Shown: positions 43,334 through 51,417 of the stretch, in pieces
How the letters are laid out: each line of letters starts with the position of its first letter
Position numbering within the stretch: position 1 is the stretch's first letter
Assembly: GCA_040217155.1 (NCBI GenBank)
Contig: JAVJNS010000014.1
Span: 124,001 to 188,000 of the forward strand
DNA length: 64,000 nucleotides
Origin: Pelagibius sp040217155
GTDB lineage: Bacteria > Pseudomonadota > Alphaproteobacteria > Kiloniellales > Kiloniellaceae
Reading direction: 5' to 3'
Position numbers and translations under genes: made by a program
The notes under the pieces: generated by a model
What the model was told of the DNA's origin: nothing
The model's database searches: none
What the model saw: only the letters and a program-made list of their open reading frames with translations

Positions 43334-43687
43334 ATGGCCGCTCATGGAGTTTCTTCCCAGTTAAGTCCTGAACCGACCGCAGTGGCGCCGCGTGCCGCCG
43401 CCGAGGTCGTCTATTGTTTTTCGATACTCGCGGCAGCCGAGCCCGGCGTGATGCCGCGCGTCCTGGAGCTCTTCGCCAAGCGCGGCCTGGTGCCGGCCCG
43501 CTGGCACAGCGACGTCACTGGTCCGGGCGGCCGTGACCTCTCGATCGACGTCCAGGTCAACGGCCTCGACACTGCGGCCGGCGACTACATCGCCCGCTGC
43601 CTGCGCCAGGTCTTTCAGGTCGAAACCGTGCTGACCTCGCAGAAGCACCTTGTGCAGAAGCACCTTGTGCAAAAGCGCTGTGGATAA
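43334..43687 (+). CDS. ACT-like domain protein of unknown function
   Basis: 117 residues from the ATG at 43334, eight bases after AGGAGGG. Residues about 25-100 ('VVYCFSILAAAEPGVMPRVL', 'LFAKRGLVPARWHSD', 'LSIDVQVNGL') have the beta-alpha-beta-beta-alpha-beta pattern of ACT domains, as in the acetolactate synthase small subunit. No catalytic partner is adjacent. The C-terminal 'QKHLVQKHLVQKRCG' comes from a 15-bp tandem duplication (43640-43669). The gene converges on the LysR gene. A regulatory subunit binding an amino acid is a guess. Confidence 0.6.
   Translation: MAAHGVSSQLSPEPTAVAPRAAAEVVYCFSILAAAEPGVMPRVLELFAKRGLVPARWHSDVTGPGGRDLSIDVQVNGLDTAAGDYIARCLRQVFQVETVLTSQKHLVQKHLVQKRCG
43640..43669 (+). 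repeat. 15-bp tandem repeat inside the ACT-like gene
   Basis: CAGAAGCACCTTGTG occurs twice in direct succession and is followed by the start of a third copy. It keeps the frame and lengthens the C terminus by five residues per copy, so it may vary between strains by slippage. Confidence 0.75.
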
Positions 43688-43722
43688 GAGGTGCCGTGCC
43701 GCGGCCTTTGTCGCACGGGCCT

Positions 43723-44604
43723 TTAGCCAGCGTCGCTGAGGGCCGAGATGATGGTTTCCCGTTCGAGGTAGCCCGCATCGCTGTCGGGCCAGACCAGCCA
43801 GTAGGCGGTTTCCATTCTGGTCTCGGGTTCCGGCAAACGTCTGAGAGTCCCGAAGCGGATCTGCGGCTCGATCAGCGCCAGGGACGCCAGCAGGACGCCG
43901 GCGCCGGCTGTTGCCGCCGCGAGAGCCTGGACGAAGGTGTCGAAGCGAAGGGAGGGCGGTCTCGGCGGGGCAACGCCGGCCGCTGCTGCCCATTCCCGCC
44001 AGCCGTCACGGGGGCCGGCGACGGCGATCTGCGGCAGCCGGCGCCAGTCCGGCGTCGTGTCCCGGCACAGCGCTGGAGCGGCCACCGGGGCGAGGACTTC
44101 GCCGAACAGGCGGGCCGCTCGCCTGCCCGGCCAGCTGCCGGTGCCGAAACGCACTTCAAAATCGGCGCCTGTGGCTTCGTAGTCCGACGGGCGCTGGACC
44201 GTGCTGAGGGCAATCTGCAGATTGGGCAAGTCGCGGGTCAGCACGGCCAGGCGCGGCGCGATCCACAGCTGCGCCACGGAAGACGGTGTGGCAATGAGGA
44301 TCCTGCGGCGCGGCGCACCGAATAAATCGGCCGTACTGCGCAGCAGCGCGGTCAAGGCGCTTTGTACGTGCGGCAGGTAGGCTTCGCCGTCCGCCGTCAG
44401 ATCGATGCCACGCGGCTTGCGCAGGAACAGCCTGACGCCGAGGCGCAGCTCGAGATTTTGCATCCGTTGGCTGACGGCCGCTTGCGTCAGCCCCAGTTCG
44501 TTTGCGGCGGCGGTAAAGCTGCCGCAGCGCGCCGCGGCCTCGAAGACTCGCAACCATTCCAGCGGCGGCAGCGATGTTGGGGTGTGGCGATCAGATTTTG
44601 CCAT
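43723..44604 (-). CDS. LysR family transcriptional regulator of the tmpAB genes
   Basis: 293 residues from the ATG at 44604. The helix-turn-helix is 'LEWLRVFEAAARCGSFTAAA' and 'ELGLTQAAVSQRMQNLELRL'; the effector domain ends in 'ETRMETAYWLVWPDSD'. The subtype resembles GcvA/AmpR-like regulators. It is divergent from tmpA across a 96-bp AT-rich gap, the classic layout for a LysR protein and its target. The frame stays open far upstream into tmpA antisense, but that is not coding. Confidence 0.88.
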   Translation of the reverse strand: MAKSDRHTPTSLPPLEWLRVFEAAARCGSFTAAANELGLTQAAVSQRMQNLELRLGVRLFLRKPRGIDLTADGEAYLPHVQSALTALLRSTADLFGAPRRRILIATPSSVAQLWIAPRLAVLTRDLPNLQIALSTVQRPSDYEATGADFEVRFGTGSWPGRRAARLFGEVLAPVAAPALCRDTTPDWRRLPQIAVAGPRDGWREWAAAAGVAPPRPPSLRFDTFVQALAAATAGAGVLLASLALIEPQIRFGTLRRLPEPETRMETAYWLVWPDSDAGYLERETIISALSDAG

Positions 44605-44700
44605 AATGGAAACAGCATCAATGACTATATATTCTTTAATTGTGATTATGTCGTGACGGCCTGATCCTGTCGAGTGCGTGGAAAATTCAGAGGGCGAAAG
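44605..44700. promoter_or_regulatory. Divergent LysR/tmpA promoter region
   Basis: The gap is strikingly A+T-rich ('TATATATTCTTTAATTGTG') compared with its neighbours. TAAT-TGTG-ATTA at 44637-44648 is a small dyad. A ribosome site AGAGGGCG precedes the tmpA ATG. A LysR binding site of the T-N11-A type is expected here but not pinned down. Confidence 0.45.
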
Positions 44701-45855
44701 ATGGTGATGCTGAAATCGGCGGAGGTGATCGACGGGGGCGCTGCCCTGGCGGTTTCCTGGGGCGACGGCCAAAGGCTGCGGTTCCATGCCATTTGGCTGC
44801 GCGACAATGCACTGGATCCCGAGACGCGGTCGCCGGAGAACGGCCAGCGCCTGCTGATGCTGCAGGACATCCCGGCCGACACCCGCATCCTCGCCGCAGA
44901 GATGACGGCGGGTGATGTGGCTGTAACCTTCGGCCCAGAGGCCAAGGCGGTGCGCTTTCGGGCCGGCTGGCTCAAGAGCCATGCCTATGACGGGGCACCA
45001 CAACGTCCTGCGGGATGGACGGCGCCGGAGATCGAGCCCTGGGATGCCGGTCTGATGGCGCACCTTCCCGACGGCGATTACAACAGCCTGATAGCAAACC
45101 GGACGGCCCTGTGCGACTGGCTCGGCTTGGTGCGGCGCTACGGTTTCGCCAAACTCACCGGCGGGCCGGTCGAAAGCGGTGCGCTGTTGAAGGTCGCCGG
45201 CCTCTTCGGTTATGTCCGCGAGACCAATTATGGAAAGTGGTTCGAGGTGCGCGCCGAGGTGAAACCGACCAATCTCGCTTATACCGGCCTCGGCCTCCAG
45301 GCCCATACCGACAATCCCTACCGGGATCCGGCGCCGACCATGCAGATCCTCTACTGCCTGGAAAACTCGGCGGAGGGCGGCGACTCCTACGTGGTCGACG
45401 GCTTTCGCGCCGCGCAACGCCTGCGCGACGAAGACCCCCGGGCTTTCGATCTGCTGTCGCGATACTGCGCCCGCTTCGATTACGCGGGCTCGCCGGACGT
45501 GCGCCTCGCGGCGCGCCGGCCGATGATCGAACTGGCCCCGGACGGCGAACTGATCGCCGTGCGCTTCAACAACCGCTCGGCAGCGCCGATCACCGACGTG
45601 CCCTATGACGACATGGCGGACTACTATGCCGCCTACCGCCGCTTCGGCGATATTGTCGGCGACCCGGAGATGGCGGTGAGCTTCAAGCTGCGGCCGGGCG
45701 AGTGTTTCATCGTCGACAATACCCGAGTGCTGCATGCCCGCAGAGCCTATTCCGGCAGCGGCTCGCGTTGGCTGCAGGGCTGCTATCCCGACAAGGACGG
45801 GCTGCTGTCGACACTGCGCGTTCTCGAAGATCAGGCTATGGACGGCCGGATATGA
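44701..45855 (+). CDS. tmpA: TmpA-like 2-oxoglutarate-dependent oxygenase (phosphonate hydroxylase)
   Basis: 384 residues. The protein belongs to the gamma-butyrobetaine hydroxylase-like group. N-terminal domain (1-100) has 'FHAIWLRDNALDPETRSPEN' but lacks the zinc cysteines of true gamma-butyrobetaine hydroxylase. The oxygenase domain has the iron motif H-x-D in 'LGLQAHTDNPYRDPAP', distal His in 'DNTRVLHARRAYSGSGSRWL', and the 2-oxoglutarate Arg in the same stretch. It is fused by a 4-bp overlap to a PhnZ/TmpB-type HD gene. That pairing marks TmpA, which hydroxylates 2-(trimethylammonio)ethylphosphonate, rather than carnitine synthesis. Substrate is inferred from context. Confidence 0.82.
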   Translation: MVMLKSAEVIDGGAALAVSWGDGQRLRFHAIWLRDNALDPETRSPENGQRLLMLQDIPADTRILAAEMTAGDVAVTFGPEAKAVRFRAGWLKSHAYDGAPQRPAGWTAPEIEPWDAGLMAHLPDGDYNSLIANRTALCDWLGLVRRYGFAKLTGGPVESGALLKVAGLFGYVRETNYGKWFEVRAEVKPTNLAYTGLGLQAHTDNPYRDPAPTMQILYCLENSAEGGDSYVVDGFRAAQRLRDEDPRAFDLLSRYCARFDYAGSPDVRLAARRPMIELAPDGELIAVRFNNRSAAPITDVPYDDMADYYAAYRRFGDIVGDPEMAVSFKLRPGECFIVDNTRVLHARRAYSGSGSRWLQGCYPDKDGLLSTLRVLEDQAMDGRI

Positions 45856-46448
45856 GCGGCACGGACTTTTCGCGGCTCGATGCCGGCAACATTGTCGCCT
45901 TCATCGCCGACATCTTCGGGCGCCGTGGCGCCGACTCCTATCTCGGTGAAGAAGTCACGATGTCCGAACACATGCTGCAGGCCGCGCTTTTGGCCGAGAC
46001 GGCGCAGGCCGGCGATGAGATCGTCGCCGCGGCGCTGCTGCACGACATCGGTCACTACACCAGCGAGTTTCCCGAAGACGCCCAGGATCGGGGCATCGAC
46101 AACCGTCACAACGAAGCGGGTGCGGCGGTGCTGGCGCCCTATTTTCCCCGGATCGTGATCGACTGCGTGCGCCACCACGTGCCGGCCAAGCGTTATCTCT
46201 GTGCCACGGATCCGGCGTACTTCAGCCGGCTGTCTTCAGCCTCGGTGCACACTCTGAAGCTCCAGGGCGGTCCCATGAGCGCCGATGAGGTCGCGGCGTT
46301 TCGCAAGAATCCCAACCTTGAGGCGGCCCTCCGGGTCCGCATCTGGGACGATGAAGCCAAGGTTCCCGGCAGGACAACGCCGCCATTTGCCTACTACGCG
46401 CCGCTGCTGCAACGAGTCGTCAAGGCAAAGTGGCAACACGTCCGCTGA
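45852..46448 (+). CDS. tmpB: TmpB/PhnZ-like HD-domain oxygenase (C-P bond cleaving)
   Basis: 198 residues. This is the mixed-valent di-iron HD oxygenase type: 'SYLGEEVTMSEHMLQAALLA' carries the gating Tyr and Glu and the first His, 'AALLHDIGHYT' the His-Asp pair, 'DNRHNEAG' and 'DCVRHHVPAKRYLC' further His ligands, then 'LKLQGGPMSADEV' and 'RIWDDEAKVPG', the family signature. It oxidises a 1-hydroxyphosphonate, splitting the C-P bond and releasing phosphate. With TmpA the product from the trimethylated substrate would be glycine betaine. The ATG overlaps the tmpA stop. Confidence 0.85.
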   Translation: MSGTDFSRLDAGNIVAFIADIFGRRGADSYLGEEVTMSEHMLQAALLAETAQAGDEIVAAALLHDIGHYTSEFPEDAQDRGIDNRHNEAGAAVLAPYFPRIVIDCVRHHVPAKRYLCATDPAYFSRLSSASVHTLKLQGGPMSADEVAAFRKNPNLEAALRVRIWDDEAKVPGRTTPPFAYYAPLLQRVVKAKWQHVR

Positions 46449-46539
46449 GTTTCGACCCTCTCCTGCTGGACGAGTCTCCACGACCCCATCGAAATGAATT
46501 CCGTCGCCTTGAGCCGCCGTTGCACGTAGTTTCGGCGCC

Positions 46540-47418
46540 ATGAGCTACATTGATCGCCTCAAGGCTTGTCACGGCTGGCAGCAGGAGAACTATCGACCTT
46601 TTTTGCTGGAAGGCGAAGCGCCGCCGCTGGGCTGGGTGACGCACGATTTTGCCGCGCGCCTGCGCGATTTCCCCAGGGCTTTCGACGTCACCGAGCGGGC
46701 TGTCGCGCTGCGCAAGCGCTATGGCGACTTCGAGGCGCGCTCTGCAGTGCTGGAGGAGGTCCTGCGCGCCCTGCACGCCGCCGGTGAGATTCCCAAGTGG
46801 CGCGGCGAAGACTACGGCATCTCCCGCCGTTGGGGTGAAGCGCCACTGTTCAGGATGGAACGCGGCGCGGTACCCCTGTTCGGCGTGTTGGCTTACGGCG
46901 TGCACGTGAATGGTTTTGTCGCTGCGCCGGACGGCTTGAAGCTTTGGGTCGGCAAGCGCTCCGCACACAAGTCGGTTGCGCCGGGCAAGCTCGATCACCT
47001 TGTGGCCGGCGGGCAACCCTATGGTCTCGGCCTTATGGAGAACGTCCTCAAGGAGGCGGCGGAGGAGGCCAGCGTGCCGGCGGCACTGTCGGCTCGGGCC
47101 CGGCCAGTGGGCGCCCTGCGATATGTCTGCGAGAGGCCCGAAGGCCTGCGCAACGACATCGCGTTCTGCTTCGATTTGGAGCTGCCCGCGGATTTCCGGC
47201 CGATACCCGACGGCGACGAGGTCGAGAGCTTCACTCTCTGGCCGGCCGCGCAGGTGCTCTTGCGGATCCGCGATACCGACGATTTCAAATTCAACGTCGC
47301 GCTCGTGAACCTTCACTTCGCCTTGCGCCACGGCCTTCTGACGCCGGATACCGAACCGGCCTATCAGACCATCGTCGAGGGCCTCGCCGGCCAGTTTGCC
47401 AACCAAGGCATGGCCTAA
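46540..47418 (+). CDS. DUF4743 / NUDIX hydrolase
   Basis: 292 residues. An N-terminal DUF4743 domain ('YIDRLKACHGWQQENYRPFL', 'LGWVTHDFAARLRDFP') precedes a Nudix domain whose box reads 'GLGLMENVLKEAAEEASVP' with the metal-binding Glu residues. 'GVHVNGFV' and 'LWVGKRSAHKSVAPGKLDHL' mark the group related to the Nudix part of plant and yeast thiamine pyrophosphokinase-like enzymes, which act on damaged thiamine diphosphate. The exact substrate here is unproven. Its stop codon lies in the arm of an inverted-repeat element. Confidence 0.83.
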   Translation: MSYIDRLKACHGWQQENYRPFLLEGEAPPLGWVTHDFAARLRDFPRAFDVTERAVALRKRYGDFEARSAVLEEVLRALHAAGEIPKWRGEDYGISRRWGEAPLFRMERGAVPLFGVLAYGVHVNGFVAAPDGLKLWVGKRSAHKSVAPGKLDHLVAGGQPYGLGLMENVLKEAAEEASVPAALSARARPVGALRYVCERPEGLRNDIAFCFDLELPADFRPIPDGDEVESFTLWPAAQVLLRIRDTDDFKFNVALVNLHFALRHGLLTPDTEPAYQTIVEGLAGQFANQGMA

Positions 47419-47698
47419 AGCGCTTTGCGCCCAATTTGAATCAATTCTGTTTTCGAGCGGTGCGGCGATCCGTCAGGAGGCAGGTGCAGCGCGATGCGGC
47501 GCATCGGGCAAGCCTGCCGACGCAGCGGGCGTCCGCCGCTCGCAAACCCGCCAGGGCCTTTGGGGGACCGGGCGGCTTTGCGCCAATTCCGGCGGGCTTT
47601 GGCTTGGTCATAGCGCCGCTATGCCCGGCGCCAACCCCCTTGACCTTGACACAAACCCGCTCCGGCAGAATGGTTCAAATTGGGCGCAAAGTGCTTTA
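47416..47698. repeat. MITE-like element with about 33-bp terminal inverted repeats
   Basis: The left arm (47416-47449) and the right arm (47666-47698) are near-perfect inverted copies; the core GCGCCCAATTTGAA is identical, and only two or three differences occur outside it. The interior 210 bp has no coding sign and holds GC-rich dyads. Each arm begins exactly with the stop codon of a flanking gene (Nudix on the left, DUF3137 on the right). I see no target duplication. It may be a small non-autonomous mobile element or a large bidirectional terminator structure. Confidence 0.65.
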
Positions 47699-48679
47699 GC
47701 CTTCCGGCAGCAGCGGCCTGCGCTCGCCGTGCAGATTGTCGATGAGACGCTGTGGAATGGTGAATTCAAGCGCCAGACGGCGCAGATCGTCCTCGGCACG
47801 TTCCAGGGAGCGGTGCAGGCGGCCGACCTCGAAGAGGTTCTCGTTCTGTGGCAGGGCGATGGCGAAATGGCCCTCGATGAAAGCGCAGTTGACCGCCTGG
47901 AGGCCAAGTTCGTCGGCCAAGGCCAGCAGGGTATCGAGCAGGCTCGGTTGCAGCAGCCGCACCGCCTCAGCCGCGTTGTCACTGTAGACCTGATAGCGTT
48001 CCTCGAAGGCGGCGTGATCCAGTGTCACCGGCGCAATTCCAATGAATTTCTCGCGCAGCCAATCGACGATCCGGTTGCCGAGCGCGCCCTTGTCGCCGAC
48101 CAGGAGCACTATGCCTTCAAAGGGAACGGGTACGCCGACATCACAGAGCAGGCCTGAGAACACGATCCTTTGCCTGGCATGGCCATTGCCATTGGCGCTG
48201 GAGCGCTTTTGCTTGAGACGTGCCTCAACCATGCGGAAGTCGGTGTCGCGGTAGCGGCCCGTGAAGAGATCTTCCAGCTTGGCCCGATTGAACTTGCCGG
48301 TGATGCCGCTGCGTTCGATACGCGTCAGGTCGAAGCGCTCGCCGGGCTTGCGGTGATATTCGACGTCGCCGAGATATCGGCACAGTGGCGGGATGAAGAG
48401 TTCTCGCACGGCGTCGCGGTGGCGGCGCGCCGGTTGAACACCCCAGATGAAACCGAGCAGAATACCGGCGGACAGCAAGGCGATGCCGGCGACCGGATGC
48501 CACGTCTGCCAGGCGATGATGGCGGCGATGGCGATGGTGAAGGCGGTGCCGCCGAGACGCGCGTAAGTGGCGCGCAGGCGGTCACGGCGCTGCGCCTCCA
48601 GGTGTTCGATCTGTGGTGCGATCTCCGCGGCGAAGAATTCGGAGAAACTCCGATTGGGTGGCGTCTCCCGATCGGTCAT
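47696..48679 (-). CDS. DUF3137 domain membrane protein
   Basis: 327 residues. Two helices at about 43-80 follow a polar N terminus with 'FSEFFAAEIAPQIEHLEAQR'. The rest has the DUF3137 pattern: 'YRDTDFRMVEARLK', 'RIVFSGLLCDVGVPVPFEGI', 'FEERYQVYSDNAAEAVRLL' and 'EGHFAIALPQNENLFEVGRL'. These proteins are often beside membrane or stress genes; function unknown. It overlaps gluQ by 4 bp, so it is translated from the same message. Confidence 0.83.
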   Translation of the reverse strand: MTDRETPPNRSFSEFFAAEIAPQIEHLEAQRRDRLRATYARLGGTAFTIAIAAIIAWQTWHPVAGIALLSAGILLGFIWGVQPARRHRDAVRELFIPPLCRYLGDVEYHRKPGERFDLTRIERSGITGKFNRAKLEDLFTGRYRDTDFRMVEARLKQKRSSANGNGHARQRIVFSGLLCDVGVPVPFEGIVLLVGDKGALGNRIVDWLREKFIGIAPVTLDHAAFEERYQVYSDNAAEAVRLLQPSLLDTLLALADELGLQAVNCAFIEGHFAIALPQNENLFEVGRLHRSLERAEDDLRRLALEFTIPQRLIDNLHGERRPLLPEG

Positions 48680-49554
48680 TGCAGCCCCTCTTCCAGCCCG
48701 GTCATGGCGATCACCTCGGCCGGACTGCGGCCGGCCGCGCGCAGGCTGCGGATGGCCAGGGCATCGCTGCGCTTGGCCAGGCGTTCACCATTCCCGTCGG
48801 TGACCAAGCGGTGGTGATGGTAGTCGGGCACGGGCAGTTCCAGGAGTTGCTGCAGCAGTCGGTGGACGTGGCTGGCGTCGAAGAGGTCTTCGCCGCGGGT
48901 TACCAGGGTAACGCCCTGGGCTGCGTCGTCCACCACCACGGAGAGGTGATAGCTGGCCGCGACGTCCTTGCGCGCCAGCACCACGTCGCCCTGCGGACCC
49001 GGCTCGCAGGGCTGCTCACCCCGGCCACGGTCCAACCAGCCGAGCGGCCCGCCATGTTTCGACTCGGCTGTGGCAATGGCGCGCGCCATGTCCAGCCGCA
49101 GGGCGTAAGGGTCGCCGGCGGCGACGCGTTCGTCTCGAGTGACAGGCTTGAGGCGCCGGCAGGTGCCTGGGTAGGTCGAAGGCGATGGCCCGTGCGGCGC
49201 GGCGCCGGCGCCGGCGATCTCCGCGGCGATCTCCTTTCTGGTGCAAAAGCAGGGATAGAGCAGCCCCTGCCGGCGCAGACGCTCGAGCGCCCAGGCATAG
49301 TCGGCCATGCAGTCGGACTGGCGGCGCAATGGCGCTTGCCAGTCGAGACCGAGCCAGGCCAGATCCTCAAAGATCGCGGCTTCGTACTCGGGCCGCACGC
49401 GGTCGCCGTCGATGTCCTCGATGCGCAGCAGGAAGCGCCCGCCGGCGCCCGGCGGACCGGCGGCGCGGGCGGCAAAAAGGGCCGCGAAAGCATGGCCCAG
49501 GTGCAGGTAGCCGCTGGGCGACGGCGCGAAGCGGGTGACTTCCGGTGTCGACAT
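48676..49554 (-). CDS. gluQ: Glutamyl-Q tRNA(Asp) synthetase
   Basis: 292 residues, as expected for the GluRS paralogue without an anticodon-binding domain. 'TRFAPSPSGYLHLGHAFAAL' carries the HIGH motif; 'LRIEDIDGDRVRPEYEAAI', 'CFCTRKEIAAEI' (zinc site), 'RGEDLFDASHVHRLLQQLL' and the KMSKS counterpart 'LAKRSD' follow. It adds glutamate to queuosine in the anticodon of tRNA(Asp). It is divergent from alkA with 39 bp between. Confidence 0.92.
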   Translation of the reverse strand: MSTPEVTRFAPSPSGYLHLGHAFAALFAARAAGPPGAGGRFLLRIEDIDGDRVRPEYEAAIFEDLAWLGLDWQAPLRRQSDCMADYAWALERLRRQGLLYPCFCTRKEIAAEIAGAGAAPHGPSPSTYPGTCRRLKPVTRDERVAAGDPYALRLDMARAIATAESKHGGPLGWLDRGRGEQPCEPGPQGDVVLARKDVAASYHLSVVVDDAAQGVTLVTRGEDLFDASHVHRLLQQLLELPVPDYHHHRLVTDGNGERLAKRSDALAIRSLRAAGRSPAEVIAMTGLEEGLQ

Positions 49555-49593
49555 GCGATTGGCCGTAAGCCAAGCAGCCGTTAAAGTCCAGTG

Positions 49594-50262
49594 ATGATCC
49601 CTGACCCTCTACCCGATGAGAGCCTGCGCCCCGCCATGGAGGCCCTGGCCGCCTGCGATCCGGACATTGCCGAGGCCTATGGTCGCTGCGGCCTGCCGCC
49701 GCACCGCAGCAGTGCTCCCGGTTTTGCCGGACTGATCCGCATGATTGCCGGCCAGCAGGTCTCGGTACAGTCGGCTGCGGCGATCATCGGCCGCCTGGAG
49801 GCGCGCGTCGTTCCGCTGACGGCGGAGGAATTTCTCAGGGCCAGTGAGGAAGATCTGCGCGCCGTGGGCCTCAGCCGCCCCAAGATGCGCTACGGCCGCA
49901 TCCTGGCGGAAGAGATCGCGGGCGGGTCGCTCGACATCGACGGCCTCGCGGCGCTCGATGATGACGCGGCGATGGCGGCCTTGACCCGGGTCAAGGGCAT
50001 CGGCCGCTGGACGGCGGAAATCTATCTGCTCTTTGCGCTGCGGCGTCCGGACGTCCTACCCGTGGGCGATCTTGCGCTCTGCGTCGCCGCGCAGCATCTG
50101 AAGAAGCTGAACGCGCGTCCCGATGCCACGGCCATGGCGACCCTTGGGCAAGCCTGGCGGCCCCACCGCAGTGCGGCGGCGCGCTTTCTGTGGCACCTCT
50201 ACCGGCACCCCGGTGTGGCGCTGGCATCCAGCGTGAAGCGGCAAGCAACGCAGCGGTCATAA
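49594..50262 (+). CDS. DNA-3-methyladenine glycosylase II (AlkA-type)
   Basis: 222 residues. The helix-hairpin-helix GPD fold is plain: 'FAGLIRMIAGQQVSVQSAAA', 'LRAVGLSRPKMRYGRILAEE', HhH 'LTRVKGIGRWTAEIYLLFAL' and the catalytic Asp in 'LPVGDLAL'. It excises alkylated bases. It lacks the extra N-terminal domain of E. coli AlkA, as do most alphaproteobacterial ones. A GTG one codon earlier is possible; no strong ribosome site is seen. Confidence 0.87.
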   Translation: MIPDPLPDESLRPAMEALAACDPDIAEAYGRCGLPPHRSSAPGFAGLIRMIAGQQVSVQSAAAIIGRLEARVVPLTAEEFLRASEEDLRAVGLSRPKMRYGRILAEEIAGGSLDIDGLAALDDDAAMAALTRVKGIGRWTAEIYLLFALRRPDVLPVGDLALCVAAQHLKKLNARPDATAMATLGQAWRPHRSAAARFLWHLYRHPGVALASSVKRQATQRS

Positions 50263-50293
50263 AATTCTTACGACAAGAAAGGATTGGCGAGCA

Positions 50294-50992
50294 GTGAATG
50301 GAGTTATGGAACTGGACGGACCGCGGTACGGCCCCGAGGCCGGAGGCAAGGCGCGCGCCCTGGTGGTTTTCCTGCACGGCCTCGGGGCCGACGGCGACGA
50401 TCTGATTTCGCTGGCGCCGATGCTCGAGGCGGTGCTGCCGGAGACTGCCTTCGTCTCGCCGCATGCGCCTTATCCCTGTGACATGGCGCCTATGGGCCGG
50501 CAATGGTTCAGCCTGCAAAGCCGCGAACCCGAGCCCATGTTGGCCGGAGTGCAGACTGCCGCGCCGATCCTCAACCGCTTTCTCGACGCCGAATTGGAAA
50601 AGCATGGCCTGAGCGACGACCGGCTGGCGCTGGTCGGCTTCTCCCAGGGCACCATGATGGCCCTGCACACGATGATGCGGCGCCCCAAGACCTGTGCGGT
50701 GGTGGTCGGATTTTCCGGTGCGCTGGTCATGCCGGAGATCCTCGGCGCCGAGATCGCCAGCCGCCCGCCGGTATTGCTGGTGCACGGCGATGCCGACGAG
50801 GTGGTGCCGTTCGCGGCCCTGAGCGCGGCGCAACAGGCATTGGACCTCAACGGTGTACCTGTTGCCGCCTACCAGCGCCCCGGACTCGGCCACGGCATCG
50901 ACCAAGAGGGCCTGCAACTCTGCGCCGCCGCGTTGGTCCAGCATCTCTTTCCCGAAACCATGCCGGCCCAGTCCCACCCTCCGGTTGGTTGA
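50294..50992 (+). CDS. Carboxylesterase/phospholipase family alpha/beta hydrolase
   Basis: 232 residues. Nucleophile elbow 'LVGFSQGTMMAL' (Ser), 'PVLLVHGDADEVVPF' (Asp) and 'QRPGLGHGIDQEGL' (His) form the triad; 'LVVFLHGLGADGDDLISLAP' is the oxyanion-hole strand of the YpfH/EstB-like carboxylesterases. Substrate unknown. GTG at 50294 and ATG at 50306 are both possible starts; the ATG has GGAG just before it. It is followed at 29 bp by a small membrane protein gene. Confidence 0.87.
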   Translation: MNGVMELDGPRYGPEAGGKARALVVFLHGLGADGDDLISLAPMLEAVLPETAFVSPHAPYPCDMAPMGRQWFSLQSREPEPMLAGVQTAAPILNRFLDAELEKHGLSDDRLALVGFSQGTMMALHTMMRRPKTCAVVVGFSGALVMPEILGAEIASRPPVLLVHGDADEVVPFAALSAAQQALDLNGVPVAAYQRPGLGHGIDQEGLQLCAAALVQHLFPETMPAQSHPPVG

Positions 50993-51021
50993 ACCTTCAC
51001 ACGCCGTGAGCGGGCGAGGCT

Positions 51022-51285
51022 ATGGAAAAGCCAAATCCTCTCTATAGTTGGGCGCTGCAGGCCTGGGCGCCGCTGCGCTGGGCCGCCGGTATCCTGCTGA
51101 TCATCGGCGGGGTCTTCGGATTTCTGCCGGCGCTCGGGTTCTGGATGATCCCGCTGGGCATTCTGTTCCTGGCCAGCGGCGTGCCTTGGGTGCGATCTCT
51201 CGCCAAGGCGGCACTTCGCCGCCTGCGCGCCTGGCTGGGCCGCGATGGCGCGGCGGGCGCGGTTCGCCAGCGTCCAAGGAAATGA
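51022..51285 (+). CDS. Small membrane protein of unknown function
   Basis: 87 residues with one long or two short hydrophobic segments (about 15-55): 'GILLIIGGVFGFLPALGFWM' and 'IPLGILFLASGVPWVRSL'. The C terminus is basic (Arg/Lys-rich) and should face the cytoplasm. The G-F-L-P-x-L-G-F-W-M-I-P pattern recurs in small predicted membrane proteins that I cannot name further. Confidence 0.65.
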   Translation: MEKPNPLYSWALQAWAPLRWAAGILLIIGGVFGFLPALGFWMIPLGILFLASGVPWVRSLAKAALRRLRAWLGRDGAAGAVRQRPRK

Positions 51286-51417
51286 CATTTCCATGAAGAA
51301 TTTCCACCGCGAATCCCAATATCTTGTATGCGGTGGTGGCATTTAGTATCTATAGCGGGTCCAAAGGGCTTGGCATCCCAGACCTGACAGACGACGTGGT
51401 GGAAGGATGGACCGGAG

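Noticed and set aside
43723..45735. A 670-codon open frame on the minus strand covering LysR and all of tmpA
   Set aside because: Only the first-listed 293 codons (43723-44604) read as LysR; the rest is antisense to tmpA, with low-quality composition typical of GC-rich shadow frames.
44701..46448. Assignment as PhnY-PhnZ (2-aminoethylphosphonate pathway) or as carnitine synthesis
   Set aside because: PhnY is a PhyH-type enzyme, whereas this oxygenase is of the gamma-butyrobetaine hydroxylase type; carnitine synthesis would not explain the coupled PhnZ-like gene. TmpAB fits best.
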